From DYGX01 sp035325905 (GTDB lineage Bacteria > Chloroflexota > Anaerolineae > Aggregatilineales > Aggregatilineaceae), in the NCBI GenBank assembly GCA_035325905.1, contig DAOKYY010000008.1:1-64000 (forward strand): DNA of 64,000 nt, read 5' to 3'. The stretch's first letter is position 1. Every line of letters begins with the position of its first letter. A model generated the notes under the pieces. The model had not been told where the DNA came from. It saw only the letters and a list, made by a program, of their open reading frames with translations, and searched no databases. Position numbers and translations under genes: made by a program. Positions 8,337 to 17,412 of the stretch are shown one piece after another.

Positions 8337-9575
8337 ATGTTTGGACCAGGAGAATCCGCCACCATCATCGAGTGCACGTCCAACGCGACCTGCACGACCG
8401 TTCACGCGATCTTTACGAGCCTGCTGCTGTTCTTGATCCTGCTGACCGGGTTCGCGTATATGACGCTGTGGGAGCGACGGCTGATCGCATGGTTCCAGGC
8501 GCGCATCGGGCCGAACCGCGCCGGGCCAGCGGGCCTGCTCCAGCCGGTCGCCGACGGCCTCAAGCTGATCTTCAAGGAAGACCTGACGCCGCGCGACGCC
8601 CAGCGCGTGATCTTCTGGCTGGCCCCGCTGATCAAGATGGTCCCGGCGATTGTGGTGGTCGCGGTGGTGCCGCTTGGACCGGACATCACGGTCCCCTGGT
8701 TCGACGGCAAATGGTACCGCATGACGCAGGGTCTGACCGACCCGAACATCGGCGTGCTGTGGATTCTCGGCATCACCAGTATCGGCATCTATGGGATCGT
8801 GCTGGCGGGCTGGGCGAGCAACAATAAGTACGCGATTCTGGGCGGCCTGCGGTCTTCCGCGCAGATGATCAGCTACGAGCTGAGCATGGGGCTGGCCGTG
8901 GCCGTTCCGGTGCTGCTGGCCGGGTCGATGAGCGTCGGCGACATTATCGAGGCGCAGAACGATCCGCCGATCCTCGGCTGGTACGTTTTCCAGAACCCGC
9001 TGGCGGCGGCGATCCTGTTCATCGCGCTGCTGGCCGAAGTGAACCGCGCGCCGTTCGACATGCCCGAAGCCGAGCAGGAGCTGACGGCCGGGTATCACAC
9101 CGAATACAGCGGGATGAAATTCGCGCTCTTCTATCTCGCGGAATACATCGGCATGATCACGGTGAGCATGGTCGCGGCGGCCCTGTACCTCGGCGGCTAT
9201 CACTTCTTCCTGGTGGACCGCTTCCCGCTGCTTGGCCCGCTGGTGTATGGCGTCAAGGTCTTCCTGTTGCTGTCCGGCATGGTCTGGATTCGGGCGACGC
9301 TGCCGCGCATCCGCTATGACCGCCTGATGATGCTGGGCTGGAAGGTGATGCTGCCGCTGGCGATGGTCGCCGTCGCCTGGACCGCGATCGCGGTCTTCCT
9401 GGCCGAGGAGCTTGGCAAGGGCGTGACGGCGGTCTTCGCGCTGATCGCGCTGGCGCTGTTCTTTGGCGGCGCGCAGTGGTGGCTGACGCGGATCGGGCAC
9501 AAGGCCGAAGGCGCAGCCGGGGCGGGGCGCGTCGAGCGTGTGTCGCTCTCCGGGCAGGTGAAGCCGGGTCGCTGA
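8337..9575 (+). CDS. nuoH: NADH-quinone oxidoreductase subunit H
   Basis: Membrane subunit that forms the heel of complex I and closes the quinone chamber. The 412-residue product has about eight to nine hydrophobic helices and the signatures WERRLIAWFQARIGPNRAGP (about 45-64) and EVNRAPFDMPEAEQELTAGY, with the acidic loop residues that couple quinone reduction to proton movement. It starts 8 nt after nuoG. The N-terminal stretch before the first helix (about 22 residues with two Cys) is slightly longer than usual. Confidence 0.96.
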   Translation: MFGPGESATIIECTSNATCTTVHAIFTSLLLFLILLTGFAYMTLWERRLIAWFQARIGPNRAGPAGLLQPVADGLKLIFKEDLTPRDAQRVIFWLAPLIKMVPAIVVVAVVPLGPDITVPWFDGKWYRMTQGLTDPNIGVLWILGITSIGIYGIVLAGWASNNKYAILGGLRSSAQMISYELSMGLAVAVPVLLAGSMSVGDIIEAQNDPPILGWYVFQNPLAAAILFIALLAEVNRAPFDMPEAEQELTAGYHTEYSGMKFALFYLAEYIGMITVSMVAAALYLGGYHFFLVDRFPLLGPLVYGVKVFLLLSGMVWIRATLPRIRYDRLMMLGWKVMLPLAMVAVAWTAIAVFLAEELGKGVTAVFALIALALFFGGAQWWLTRIGHKAEGAAGAGRVERVSLSGQVKPGR

Positions 9576-9657
9576 GGCCGGCCAACGGGTGGTCGCCGGG
9601 CGCTGGCGATCAGACGGATGCTGACATCGACGGATCAACGAGACAGGCGAGTGTCTG

Positions 9658-10152
9658 ATGAATGTGATACGTGGCTTTATGCAGACCTTCAAGTATCTGC
9701 TTGAAGATAAAGTAACCGTTCAGTACCCTGAGCAGGAGCGTCCGGTCCGCGAGCGGTTTAAGGGACGCCACGCGCTCAAACGCTATGACAATGGGCTGGA
9801 AAAGTGCATCGGCTGTGCGCTGTGCGCGGCAGCCTGCCCGGCAGACGCGATCTGGGTCGAGGCGGCGGAAAACACCGACGAGGAGCGTTACAGCCCCGGC
9901 GAGCGGTACGCCAAGACCTACGAGATCAATATGCTCCGCTGTATTTTCTGCGGGTACTGCGAGGACGCCTGCCCGACGGAAGCGATTGTGCTGGAGCATG
10001 AGTACCGGCTGACCTTCAGCGACCGGCGCGACGCGATCTACACCAAGGATATGCTGATCGATCCGCCACCGCCCGGCATGCCTGATACGCCGCAGGAAAC
10101 CGAGCCGGGCCGCTTCACGCGCTCGATCCCGGAGATGAAAGACCCGCTGTAG
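9658..10152 (+). CDS. nuoI: NADH-quinone oxidoreductase subunit I (clusters N6a/N6b)
   Basis: The TYKY-type ferredoxin subunit that relays electrons to N2. Two complete 4Fe-4S motifs are present: C50, C53, C56, C60 in CIGCALCAAACP and C95, C98, C101, C105 in CIFCGYCEDACP. The 164-residue length is typical. It follows nuoH after 82 nt and is followed by a 120-nt gap before nuoJ, the longest gap inside the operon, in which I see no convincing promoter or terminator. Confidence 0.96.
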   Translation: MNVIRGFMQTFKYLLEDKVTVQYPEQERPVRERFKGRHALKRYDNGLEKCIGCALCAAACPADAIWVEAAENTDEERYSPGERYAKTYEINMLRCIFCGYCEDACPTEAIVLEHEYRLTFSDRRDAIYTKDMLIDPPPPGMPDTPQETEPGRFTRSIPEMKDPL

Positions 10153-10272
10153 GCGGCTGGCGCTGACCGCGCAGACGGCTTGGCGTGCCGATCGAGTTGC
10201 GCTACACTGCACGGAGCGCTGCCGGTGCTCAAGGGAACTATTAGCCGGTCGAATTGACAGGACGGCACTTGA

Positions 10273-11490
10273 ATGGAACTAACGCTTTTCATCATCGTTG
10301 GCGCGGTAGCGGTCGCCTCCGCCGTGTTGATGCTGATCAGCCAGAACGCGGTGCACTCGGCGCTGTTCCTGGTGGTCAACTTCGCGTGCATCGCCTTTTT
10401 CTTCCTGATGCTCAGCGCGGCATTCCTGGCGATGGTGCAGATCACCGTGTACGCCGGGGCGATCATGGTCCTGTTCCTGTTCGTGATCATGCTGCTTGGC
10501 TCCGAGCGGCTCTACCCTGAGCAGCATCCCCGCTTTCCGTGGATGGTGCCTGCGGCCATCGCCCTGGCCCTCATCTTCCTGCTGGCGGTCAGCCTGGCGG
10601 TGATCCAGGGCGAGATCGATCTGAGCGGGCGGGAAATCGCCCAGCCATACGTGCGCGTCGTCAACGCGCTGGACCAGCTTGACGCGGTCGACGTGTATCT
10701 CGACGGGGAGCGCATCGCGGACGACCTGCCGTACGGCGAGGCGAGCGAATTCGGCACATGGGCGCGGGGCCGCTATGACCTCGCCCTCTTTGCGCCGGAC
10801 GCGGACCCGGCAGCCGATACGCCGCTCGCCACGATGAAGGTTGACTTGAACCGGGGCGAGGCGCTGTCGTTCACGGCGGTCGGAACGCGCGGCGACGCGC
10901 GGCTGGTTGTGGCCGAGGAAGACCTGAGCGGGACGGATCGCTCGGACGCGCTGCGCGTGACGGTTGTCAACGGCGTGCGCGCGGTCGAGATGATTGACGT
11001 GGTGCGCGGCACTGACCCATCTGACGACGCGGTTCTGATCGACAATCTGGCGTATGGCGCGGCGTCTGAGCCGACCCTGATTCGGGGGGGGACCGTTGAT
11101 CTCAGCCTGTTCTCGGACGGCATCCGCCGCGACCGGCTGGTGACGTTCGCCGGCCAGACGCTGACGCCGGAGCAGGGCCAGCTCTGGGTGTTCGCCACGC
11201 GCGCGCAGAGCGACAACTCGTTTGAGGACGTGTTCCTCTCGCTGGAAACCAAGGCGCTGCCATCGTTTGGCAGCCCGTCGAGCATCGGGCTGGCGTTATT
11301 CGCGCGCTATGCGCTGCCGATGGAGATGGTCGCGCTGGTGCTGCTGGTCGCCATGATCGGCACGCTGATCCTGACGAAAGACATGCTCGTGGTACGCCGC
11401 CCGGTCCGGCGACGGCTGGCGAATCCGCCCGCCGAGCTTCAAGCGCCGATTGTGCCGGAGACAGCCAGCCGCACGACGCTGGAAGGGTAG
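10273..11490 (+). CDS. nuoJ: NADH-quinone oxidoreductase subunit J with a large DUF4397-like insert
   Basis: Membrane subunit J of complex I, normally about 165-200 residues, but here 405. Helices 1-4 (about 1-23, 29-50, 56-76, 90-112) and the last helix (about 345-368, in LPMEMVALVLLVAMIGTLIL) are normal NuoJ, including the conserved helix-3 segment QITVYAGAIMVLF. Between helices 4 and 5, residues about 113-335 form a soluble insert with two similar units: VRVVNALDQLDAVDVYLDG...LPYGEASEF (from 127) and LRVTVVNGVRAVEMIDVV...LAYGAASEP (from 227). These resemble DUF4397 repeats of secreted proteins. The Arg-rich tail after the last helix puts the C-terminus in the cytoplasm and hence the insert outside. 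The reading frame is uninterrupted, so this is a real fusion. Confidence 0.93.
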   Translation: MELTLFIIVGAVAVASAVLMLISQNAVHSALFLVVNFACIAFFFLMLSAAFLAMVQITVYAGAIMVLFLFVIMLLGSERLYPEQHPRFPWMVPAAIALALIFLLAVSLAVIQGEIDLSGREIAQPYVRVVNALDQLDAVDVYLDGERIADDLPYGEASEFGTWARGRYDLALFAPDADPAADTPLATMKVDLNRGEALSFTAVGTRGDARLVVAEEDLSGTDRSDALRVTVVNGVRAVEMIDVVRGTDPSDDAVLIDNLAYGAASEPTLIRGGTVDLSLFSDGIRRDRLVTFAGQTLTPEQGQLWVFATRAQSDNSFEDVFLSLETKALPSFGSPSSIGLALFARYALPMEMVALVLLVAMIGTLILTKDMLVVRRPVRRRLANPPAELQAPIVPETASRTTLEG

Positions 11491-11502
11491 GAAGGGAGCG
11501 GG

Positions 11503-11817
11503 ATGGAAGCCCCAGAAGTCGCAACCGAACTCTATGTCCTGCTGAGCGCGATCCTGTTCATCCTGGGCACACTCGGCGTCTTGCTGCGCCGTAATGCGAT
11601 CCTGGTTTTCATGTCGATCGAGCTGATGCTGAACGCGGCAAACCTGGCGCTGGCGGCCTTCGCGCGGCAGTGGGGCAATCTGGACGGCCAGGTGCTGATC
11701 TTCTTCGTGATGACCATCGCGGCGGCAGAAGTCGCCGTCGGGCTGGCGCTGATCGTGGCGATCTTCCGCACCAAGAAAAGCATCAATATCGACGAGTTGC
11801 ACCTGTTTAAGAACTAG
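11503..11817 (+). CDS. nuoK: NADH-quinone oxidoreductase subunit K
   Basis: Smallest antiporter-like membrane subunit, 104 residues with three helices. The two membrane glutamates known to be needed for proton pumping are visible: E40 in FMSIELMLNAANL and E76 in AAAEVAVGLAL. Length and sequence are fully typical. It starts 13 nt after nuoJ, with GGAAGGGAG just upstream of ATG 11503. Confidence 0.96.
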   Translation: MEAPEVATELYVLLSAILFILGTLGVLLRRNAILVFMSIELMLNAANLALAAFARQWGNLDGQVLIFFVMTIAAAEVAVGLALIVAIFRTKKSINIDELHLFKN

Positions 11818-11888
11818 CGCGGGGTTGTGTCGCTCGCGGCCGGCGCGGGCTGGATCGCCGGTCGCGCACCCCATCGTAAGGGGCGCAG

Positions 11889-14189
11889 ATGGAAAACTTC
11901 TTCAACCTTGTACCGCTGATTGTGGTCCTGCCCGCCATCGGGCTGCTGATCAACCTGTTCGCCGGCAAATACCTGGGCGAAAAAGGGGTTGGTATTGTAG
12001 CGGTCGGGGCCAGCGTGTCGGCATTCTTTGTATCGGGGCTGCTGTGGATCGCGCTGGTCGATACCGGCTACGAGGCGGCGGTCGTCAATATGCCGTTGCT
12101 CGACGGCTGGATCCGGATCCCTTCGGCGGGCGTCGAGATCCCCTGGCAATTCCGGGTCGATACGCTCAGCGTGACGATGATGCTGGTCGTCACCGGGGTC
12201 GGCTCGCTGATCCACCTGTACGCCGTCGGGTACATGCACGGTGACGAGCGATTCCCCCGGTTCTTCGTCTATCTGAACTTGTTCCTGGTCTTCATGCTGA
12301 CGCTGGTCGGCGGCAACAACTATCTGATGATGTTCGTCGGGTGGGAGGGCGTCGGCCTGTGCTCGTTCCTGCTGATCGGCTTCTGGTTTGACAAGCCGGG
12401 CGGTGAGGGCTGGAAGAACAGCGACGCGGCGCGCAAAGCGTTTATCGCCAACCGCGTGGGCGACTTCGGCATGGTGATCGCCATGCTGCTGACGTTCTGG
12501 ACCTTCGGGACGCTCGATTTTTACAAGCCGCACGAGGTGCCGATTCATGCTGCCACGCACGCCGCCGAAGTCGAGGAGCCGGTCTTCGCGCCGGAGGTCG
12601 AACCCGAGGCGGAGGCTGAAGCCGCGCGCGCTCCGGTTGGCCCGCTGGGCGTCTTCAACCAGGCGCACCTGTGGCTGGAAGAAGGCGGGCACGAGGTCGA
12701 TTTCGGCCTGTTCACGATGAGCCTGAAAGGCACGCTGACGATCATCACGCTGCTGTTCCTGCTCGGCGCGACCGGCAAGAGCGCGCAGATTCCGCTGTTC
12801 GTCTGGCTCCCGGACGCGATGGCCGGTCCAACGCCGGTCAGCGCGCTGATCCACGCCGCGACGATGGTCACGGCTGGCGTGTACATGATGGTGCGCTCCA
12901 ACGTGCTGTTCCACGCCGCGGACGTGACCTCGTTCGTGGTGACGATCGTCGGCGCGACAACCGCGCTGATGGCCGGGTTCATCGCGATGGGGCAATGGGA
13001 TATTAAGAAGGTTCTGGCGTACAGCACGGTCAGCCAGCTGGGCTTCATGGTGGCGGCGGTGGGCGTCGGCGCTTACGCGGCGGCCATGTTCCACCTGATC
13101 ACGCACGCCTTCTTCAAGGCGCTGCTGTTCCTCGGTTCCGGCTCGGTGATTCACGGTGTCGAGCACGGACACCATCACGCGCACGCGCACGACGGCCCCC
13201 ACGACGCGGAACCCTTTGACGCGCAGGATATGCGCAACATGGGCGGCCTGAGCCGCCGCATGCCAATCACGTACTGGACCTACCTGATTGGCACGCTGGC
13301 GCTGGCGGGGATTATCCCGTTCGCCGGTTTCTGGTCGAAGGACGAGATTCTGCTCGACAGCCTCAAGCTGGGGACGGAGCAGGGCCGGCTGGACGGCTAT
13401 ATTGGCTTCGCGCTGCTGCTGGCGGCGGCGGCCTTCACCGCCTTTTACATGACCCGCCAGCTCGCGCTGGTCTTTTGGGGCAAGCCGCGTTCCGAGGCGG
13501 CGGAGCATGCCAGCGAGTCCGGGTGGGTGATGACCCTCCCGCTGATGGTGCTGGCAGTGCTGAGCGCGGTCGGCGGCTTCCTCAACGTCCCGGATGGGTT
13601 CCCGCTGCTGGGGTCGCTGTTCGGCGTCCATGAGCTGACGAGCTGGCTGGAGCACAGCGTGGTCTACGCGCACGCGGGGAGCTTCAACGCGCTGCTGGCG
13701 ACGATCGCGGTTGCGGTCGCGCTCGGCGCGATGTACGTGGGGCGTTTGGTCTACAACGAGCGCGTGCTGCCCACGCTGCGCCGCGACCCGCTGGAGACCG
13801 ATCCCCGCACCAGCCGGGCCTTTGCGCTGGCGAACGCCAAGCTGTACTGGGACGAGTTCTACTTCAAGTACATTATCTGGCCGTTCCGCGACGCCGCCTA
13901 CTGGCTAGCTGAAAAGCTGGACTGGGCGTTCTGGCACGATTTCGTGCACGAACGGGTCATTTACGGCAGCTTCCAGCGCGCTACCGACCTGCTGAGCACG
14001 CCGGTTGATCGCGGGATCATCGACCGCGCATTTAATGGCGTGGGCGTCGGAATCCAGGCTGCTGCGGCGCGGCTGCGCACCATCCAGACCGGCTTTGTTC
14101 GCACCTACGCGCTGGGCGTGCTGTTCGGCGCAGTGCTGGTTATGTTCATTATCCTGTTCCCTGTGATCCGCGAATTGCTGGGAATGTGA
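11889..14189 (+). CDS. nuoL: NADH-quinone oxidoreductase subunit L, extended loops
   Basis: Distal proton-pumping subunit of complex I with the long lateral helix. The 766-residue product is over 100 residues longer than the E. coli protein. The antiporter core is clear: GWEGVGLCSFLLIGFW (about 151-166), SAQIPLFVWLPDAMAGPTPVSALIHAATMVTAGVY (298-332, broken here only for reading), and KKVLAYSTVSQLGFM. Two insertions are seen: an acidic, Ala/Pro-rich loop at about 214-250 and a His-rich loop at 422-440 (HGHHHAHAHDGPHD) placed within the otherwise conserved IHG...QDMRNMGG segment. ATG 11889 follows a GGGGCG ribosome-binding site. Confidence 0.95.
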   Translation: MENFFNLVPLIVVLPAIGLLINLFAGKYLGEKGVGIVAVGASVSAFFVSGLLWIALVDTGYEAAVVNMPLLDGWIRIPSAGVEIPWQFRVDTLSVTMMLVVTGVGSLIHLYAVGYMHGDERFPRFFVYLNLFLVFMLTLVGGNNYLMMFVGWEGVGLCSFLLIGFWFDKPGGEGWKNSDAARKAFIANRVGDFGMVIAMLLTFWTFGTLDFYKPHEVPIHAATHAAEVEEPVFAPEVEPEAEAEAARAPVGPLGVFNQAHLWLEEGGHEVDFGLFTMSLKGTLTIITLLFLLGATGKSAQIPLFVWLPDAMAGPTPVSALIHAATMVTAGVYMMVRSNVLFHAADVTSFVVTIVGATTALMAGFIAMGQWDIKKVLAYSTVSQLGFMVAAVGVGAYAAAMFHLITHAFFKALLFLGSGSVIHGVEHGHHHAHAHDGPHDAEPFDAQDMRNMGGLSRRMPITYWTYLIGTLALAGIIPFAGFWSKDEILLDSLKLGTEQGRLDGYIGFALLLAAAAFTAFYMTRQLALVFWGKPRSEAAEHASESGWVMTLPLMVLAVLSAVGGFLNVPDGFPLLGSLFGVHELTSWLEHSVVYAHAGSFNALLATIAVAVALGAMYVGRLVYNERVLPTLRRDPLETDPRTSRAFALANAKLYWDEFYFKYIIWPFRDAAYWLAEKLDWAFWHDFVHERVIYGSFQRATDLLSTPVDRGIIDRAFNGVGVGIQAAAARLRTIQTGFVRTYALGVLFGAVLVMFIILFPVIRELLGM

Positions 14190-14207
14190 CACACAAGGAC
14201 CGAACTT

Positions 14208-15731
14208 ATGGAAGACATCTCGCTGGTCACTGTCGTCCTGATGCTGCCGTTGCTGGGCGCGCTCCCGCTGATCTTCGTGCGCTCGCTGACGGAGCAGACT
14301 ATCAAGTGGCTGTCGCTGACGGTTTCGCTGGTCACATTCGGCCTGTCACTCGTCCTCTTGCTCAATTTCGACCGGGGCGTGGCGGGTCTGCAAATGGTGC
14401 AGAAATGGGACTGGATCAGTAGCGGCAACTTCACGATCCGCTACTACGTAGGCGTGGACGGGATCAGCATCTGGCTGGTGCTGCTGACGACGTTTATCAT
14501 GCCGATCTCGATCCTGGCGTCGTTTGAGCCAATCAAAGATCGCGTGCGGCTGTACTACATCTTCTTGCTGCTGATGGAATGGGCGATGATCGGCGTGTTC
14601 GTCGCGCAAGACCTGTTCCTGTTCTATGTCTTCTGGGAAGTCACGCTGATCCCGATGTACTTCCTGATCGGCATCTGGGGCAGCGAAGAGCGCATCTACG
14701 CCGCCATCAAGTTCTTTCTGTACACGATGGCGGGCAGCCTGTTGATGCTGCTCGCGATCCTGTGGCTCGGCAACGAAGCCGGGACCTTCAGCCTGCCTGA
14801 GATCTTCGCCCAGATCAACAGCGGCGAGCTGAGCTTTAGCACCTCGACCGGGCGCTGGCTGTTCCTGGCGTTCGCGATCGCCTTCGCCGTCAAGGTCCCG
14901 ATGTGGCCGCTGCACTCGTGGCTGCCGGACGCCCACGTCCAGGCGCCGACCGCTGGCTCGGTCATTCTGGCGGGCGTCATGCTGAAGATGGGCACCTACG
15001 GTTTCGTGCGCTTTAACCTGCCACTGTTCCCGGAGGCGAGCAAAACGTTCGCCCCCTACATCGCCGCGCTCGCGGTGATCGGGATTATCTACGGCGCGTG
15101 GGTCAGCTATGGGCAAGACAACGTCAAGAAGCTGGTCGCGTATTCGTCGATCAGTCACCTCGGCTTCGTAATGCTCGGCATTTTCGCGCTGAATACCGCC
15201 GGTATCCAGGGTGGCATTCTCCAGATGGTTAACCATGGCATCAGCACCGGCGGCTTGTTCTTGCTGGTCGGGATGCTGTACGAGCGCCGCCACTCCAAGA
15301 TGATGAACGCCTTTGGCGGCATCTGGCGCGCGATGCCGCTGTTCAGCGGCCTGAGCCTGATTATCGTGCTGTCGAGCATGGGGCTGCCGGGCTTGAACGG
15401 ATTCGTCGGGGAGTTCACCATCCTGCTCGGCTCGGCCGGCTCGGACGTGCTGAGCGTGTGGTTCACCGTGTTCGCGGCGCTGGGCATCATCATGGCCGCC
15501 ATCTACCTGCTGTACCTGTTCAATACGGTCTACATGGGCGAGCTTGACAAAGAGGAGAATAAGCGCCTGCCCGATCTCGACTGGCGCGAATTGTGGTCCC
15601 TGGTCCCGATTGTGATCATGGCGTTCGCGATCGGCCTGCAAGCCGGGTTTTTCTTCGACTACATGGATAGCTCCGTCCGCGAATTGGCGCAGTACCTGGG
15701 CGATACGATCACGGCAGCGGCTGGACGATAG
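14208..15731 (+). CDS. nuoM: NADH-quinone oxidoreductase subunit M
   Basis: Antiporter-like proton-pumping subunit, 507 residues and about 14 helices. Family marks include the conserved glutamate in YVFWEVTLIPMYFLIG (about residues 141-156), KVPMWPLHSWLPDAHVQAPT (near 230) with its lysine, and KKLVAYSSISHLGFVMLG. Length is typical. It begins 18 nt after nuoL. Confidence 0.96.
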   Translation: MEDISLVTVVLMLPLLGALPLIFVRSLTEQTIKWLSLTVSLVTFGLSLVLLLNFDRGVAGLQMVQKWDWISSGNFTIRYYVGVDGISIWLVLLTTFIMPISILASFEPIKDRVRLYYIFLLLMEWAMIGVFVAQDLFLFYVFWEVTLIPMYFLIGIWGSEERIYAAIKFFLYTMAGSLLMLLAILWLGNEAGTFSLPEIFAQINSGELSFSTSTGRWLFLAFAIAFAVKVPMWPLHSWLPDAHVQAPTAGSVILAGVMLKMGTYGFVRFNLPLFPEASKTFAPYIAALAVIGIIYGAWVSYGQDNVKKLVAYSSISHLGFVMLGIFALNTAGIQGGILQMVNHGISTGGLFLLVGMLYERRHSKMMNAFGGIWRAMPLFSGLSLIIVLSSMGLPGLNGFVGEFTILLGSAGSDVLSVWFTVFAALGIIMAAIYLLYLFNTVYMGELDKEENKRLPDLDWRELWSLVPIVIMAFAIGLQAGFFFDYMDSSVRELAQYLGDTITAAAGR

Positions 15732-15744
15732 GCGGTGACACTCG

Positions 15745-17259
15745 ATGTTCGGAGTCCCTAGTCTGGGCGATCTCAATGTCGTCGCGACCCTGCCGGTCAC
15801 GCTGCTGGCGATGGGCGCGTGCGTGGTGCTGATCGCCGACCTCTTCATTCCGCGCGATCGCAAGCATATCACGGCCTGGCTGGCGGCGATTGGCATCGGC
15901 GTCTCGCTGGCGCTGTCGCTGCTGTCGCTCGGCGGGCTGATCACGCTCGGCGATGGCGAGACGGCCTTTGCCGGGATGTACCGCGCCGACGCGCTGACCG
16001 ACGCGATTGGCGTCGCGGCGCTGATCACCGCGCTGCTGGGCGTGATGGTCGCATACGACTACCTGGAGCGGACGCGCATTCAGCGCGGCGAGTATTACGT
16101 CTTGCTGCTGTTCAGCGCGGCGGGCGCGATGCTGATGGGCGCGGCCAACAACCTGGTAATTGTGTTCATCGCGCTGGAGCTGCTCTCCATCCCGCTCTAT
16201 ATCCTTAGCGGGTTCCGGCGCCCGGACGCGGCATCGGAAGAGAGCGCGATGAAGTATTTTCTGCTGGGCGCGTTCTCGTCGGGCTTCCTGATCTACGGAA
16301 TCGCGCTGATCTACGGCGCGACCGGCGCGATTGACCTGCCGGGCGTGTGGGAGGCCGCTGGACGTGTGGTCGCCGGCGGCTCGTCAGCACGCTTCCTGCT
16401 GCTGATCGGCGGCGGGCTGGTGCTGGTCGGGCTGGGGTTCAAGGTCGCGGCGGTCCCGTTCCACATGTGGACCCCGGATGTCTACCAGGGGGCGCCGACC
16501 CCCGTCGTCGCGTACATGAGCGTGGCGGCCAAGATCGGCGGCTTTGGCGCGCTGGTGCGCGTTTTCGGTGGCGGGCTGTCGAGCTTTGTGCTGGAAACGG
16601 ATGCCGCGGCGGCGTGGCAGGATACGATCTGGCTGCTCGCCGTGCTGACGATGCTGCTGGGCAACTTCGTCGCGATCATGCAGAGCGATCTCAAGCGCCT
16701 GCTGGCGTACTCGACCATCGCGCACGCCGGGTATATCTTGATCGCGCTGGCGGCGGCGGGTACGGCAGGGCTAGAAGACGAAGCGGCGCAGGCGGTCATC
16801 ATCTACTTGCTGGCGTACGCGTTCACAAATGTCGGCGCGTTCGCCGTCATTGCGACCATCGAGCGAGACGACGCGACCAACACCAGCCTCGACGCGCTGC
16901 GCGGGCTGGCGGCGCGCCGCCCATGGCTGGCCGCTGCGATGGCGGTCTTCATGCTCAGCCTGACCGGGATTCCGCTGACGGCGGGCTTTATCGGCAAGTG
17001 GTACGTGTTCAAGGTCGCGCTTCAGGCGGACCTGATCGCCGCGGCGGTGGTCGGCGTGCTGACCAGCGCGGTGTCGGCGTACTACTACCTGCGCGTCGTG
17101 TGGATGATGTACTTTGAAGAAGGCGCGGGTGAGGCCAGCACGCCCCCGGCGCTGGCGTGGGGGATCGGGATCGCGGCGGTTGGCACGCTGCTGCTCGGCG
17201 CGCTGCCGTACATCCTGTCGGACATGGCGCGCGAGATTACGCTGGCGTTCGGCGGCTGA
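15745..17259 (+). CDS. nuoN: NADH-quinone oxidoreductase subunit N
   Basis: Third antiporter-like subunit and last gene of the operon, 504 residues with about 14 helices. Seen are FIALELLSIPLYILSGF with the membrane glutamate, KVAAVPFHMWTPDVYQGAPT with the pumping lysine, and KRLLAYSTIAHAGYILIAL. Length is normal. It starts 13 nt after nuoM and is followed by a hairpin that probably ends the operon. Confidence 0.96.
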   Translation: MFGVPSLGDLNVVATLPVTLLAMGACVVLIADLFIPRDRKHITAWLAAIGIGVSLALSLLSLGGLITLGDGETAFAGMYRADALTDAIGVAALITALLGVMVAYDYLERTRIQRGEYYVLLLFSAAGAMLMGAANNLVIVFIALELLSIPLYILSGFRRPDAASEESAMKYFLLGAFSSGFLIYGIALIYGATGAIDLPGVWEAAGRVVAGGSSARFLLLIGGGLVLVGLGFKVAAVPFHMWTPDVYQGAPTPVVAYMSVAAKIGGFGALVRVFGGGLSSFVLETDAAAAWQDTIWLLAVLTMLLGNFVAIMQSDLKRLLAYSTIAHAGYILIALAAAGTAGLEDEAAQAVIIYLLAYAFTNVGAFAVIATIERDDATNTSLDALRGLAARRPWLAAAMAVFMLSLTGIPLTAGFIGKWYVFKVALQADLIAAAVVGVLTSAVSAYYYLRVVWMMYFEEGAGEASTPPALAWGIGIAAVGTLLLGALPYILSDMAREITLAFGG

Positions 17260-17300
17260 TCCACCGCGCGCGACGCGTGTTTGCGGGCATGTGTTACCCT

Positions 17301-17329
17301 AGAGGCGGCCCCCGGGTTGCCTCTATTTT
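17301..17329 (+). terminator. Probable terminator of the nuo operon
   Basis: Inverted repeat AGAGGC (17301-17306) and GCCTCT (17319-17324), with a G-C-rich inner extension through two G-T pairs, is followed by ATTTTG. The T run is short, so strength is uncertain, but the position 40 nt after nuoN and before an unrelated gene fits. Confidence 0.45.
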
Positions 17330-17412
17330 GTGCAAGGCGCAGATGCAACTGAGCCTTTTGGCCGACAGGGTGTATTAACGACATAGGCGCTTGTTGAGAA
17401 CCGGGAAAACGC

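Noticed and set aside
10153..10272. Internal nuo promoter (TTGACA near 10254 and TACACT near 10203)
   Set aside because: The elements are in the wrong order and spacing to make a promoter together.
11814..13673. Minus-strand open frame of 619 codons opposite nuoL
   Set aside because: Composition dominated by Arg, His, Gln and Asp, with no motif, directly antisense to a well-conserved membrane protein gene.
14346..16028. Minus-strand open frame of 560 codons opposite nuoM and nuoN
   Set aside because: Spans two real genes and their junction; low-information composition typical of an antisense shadow.
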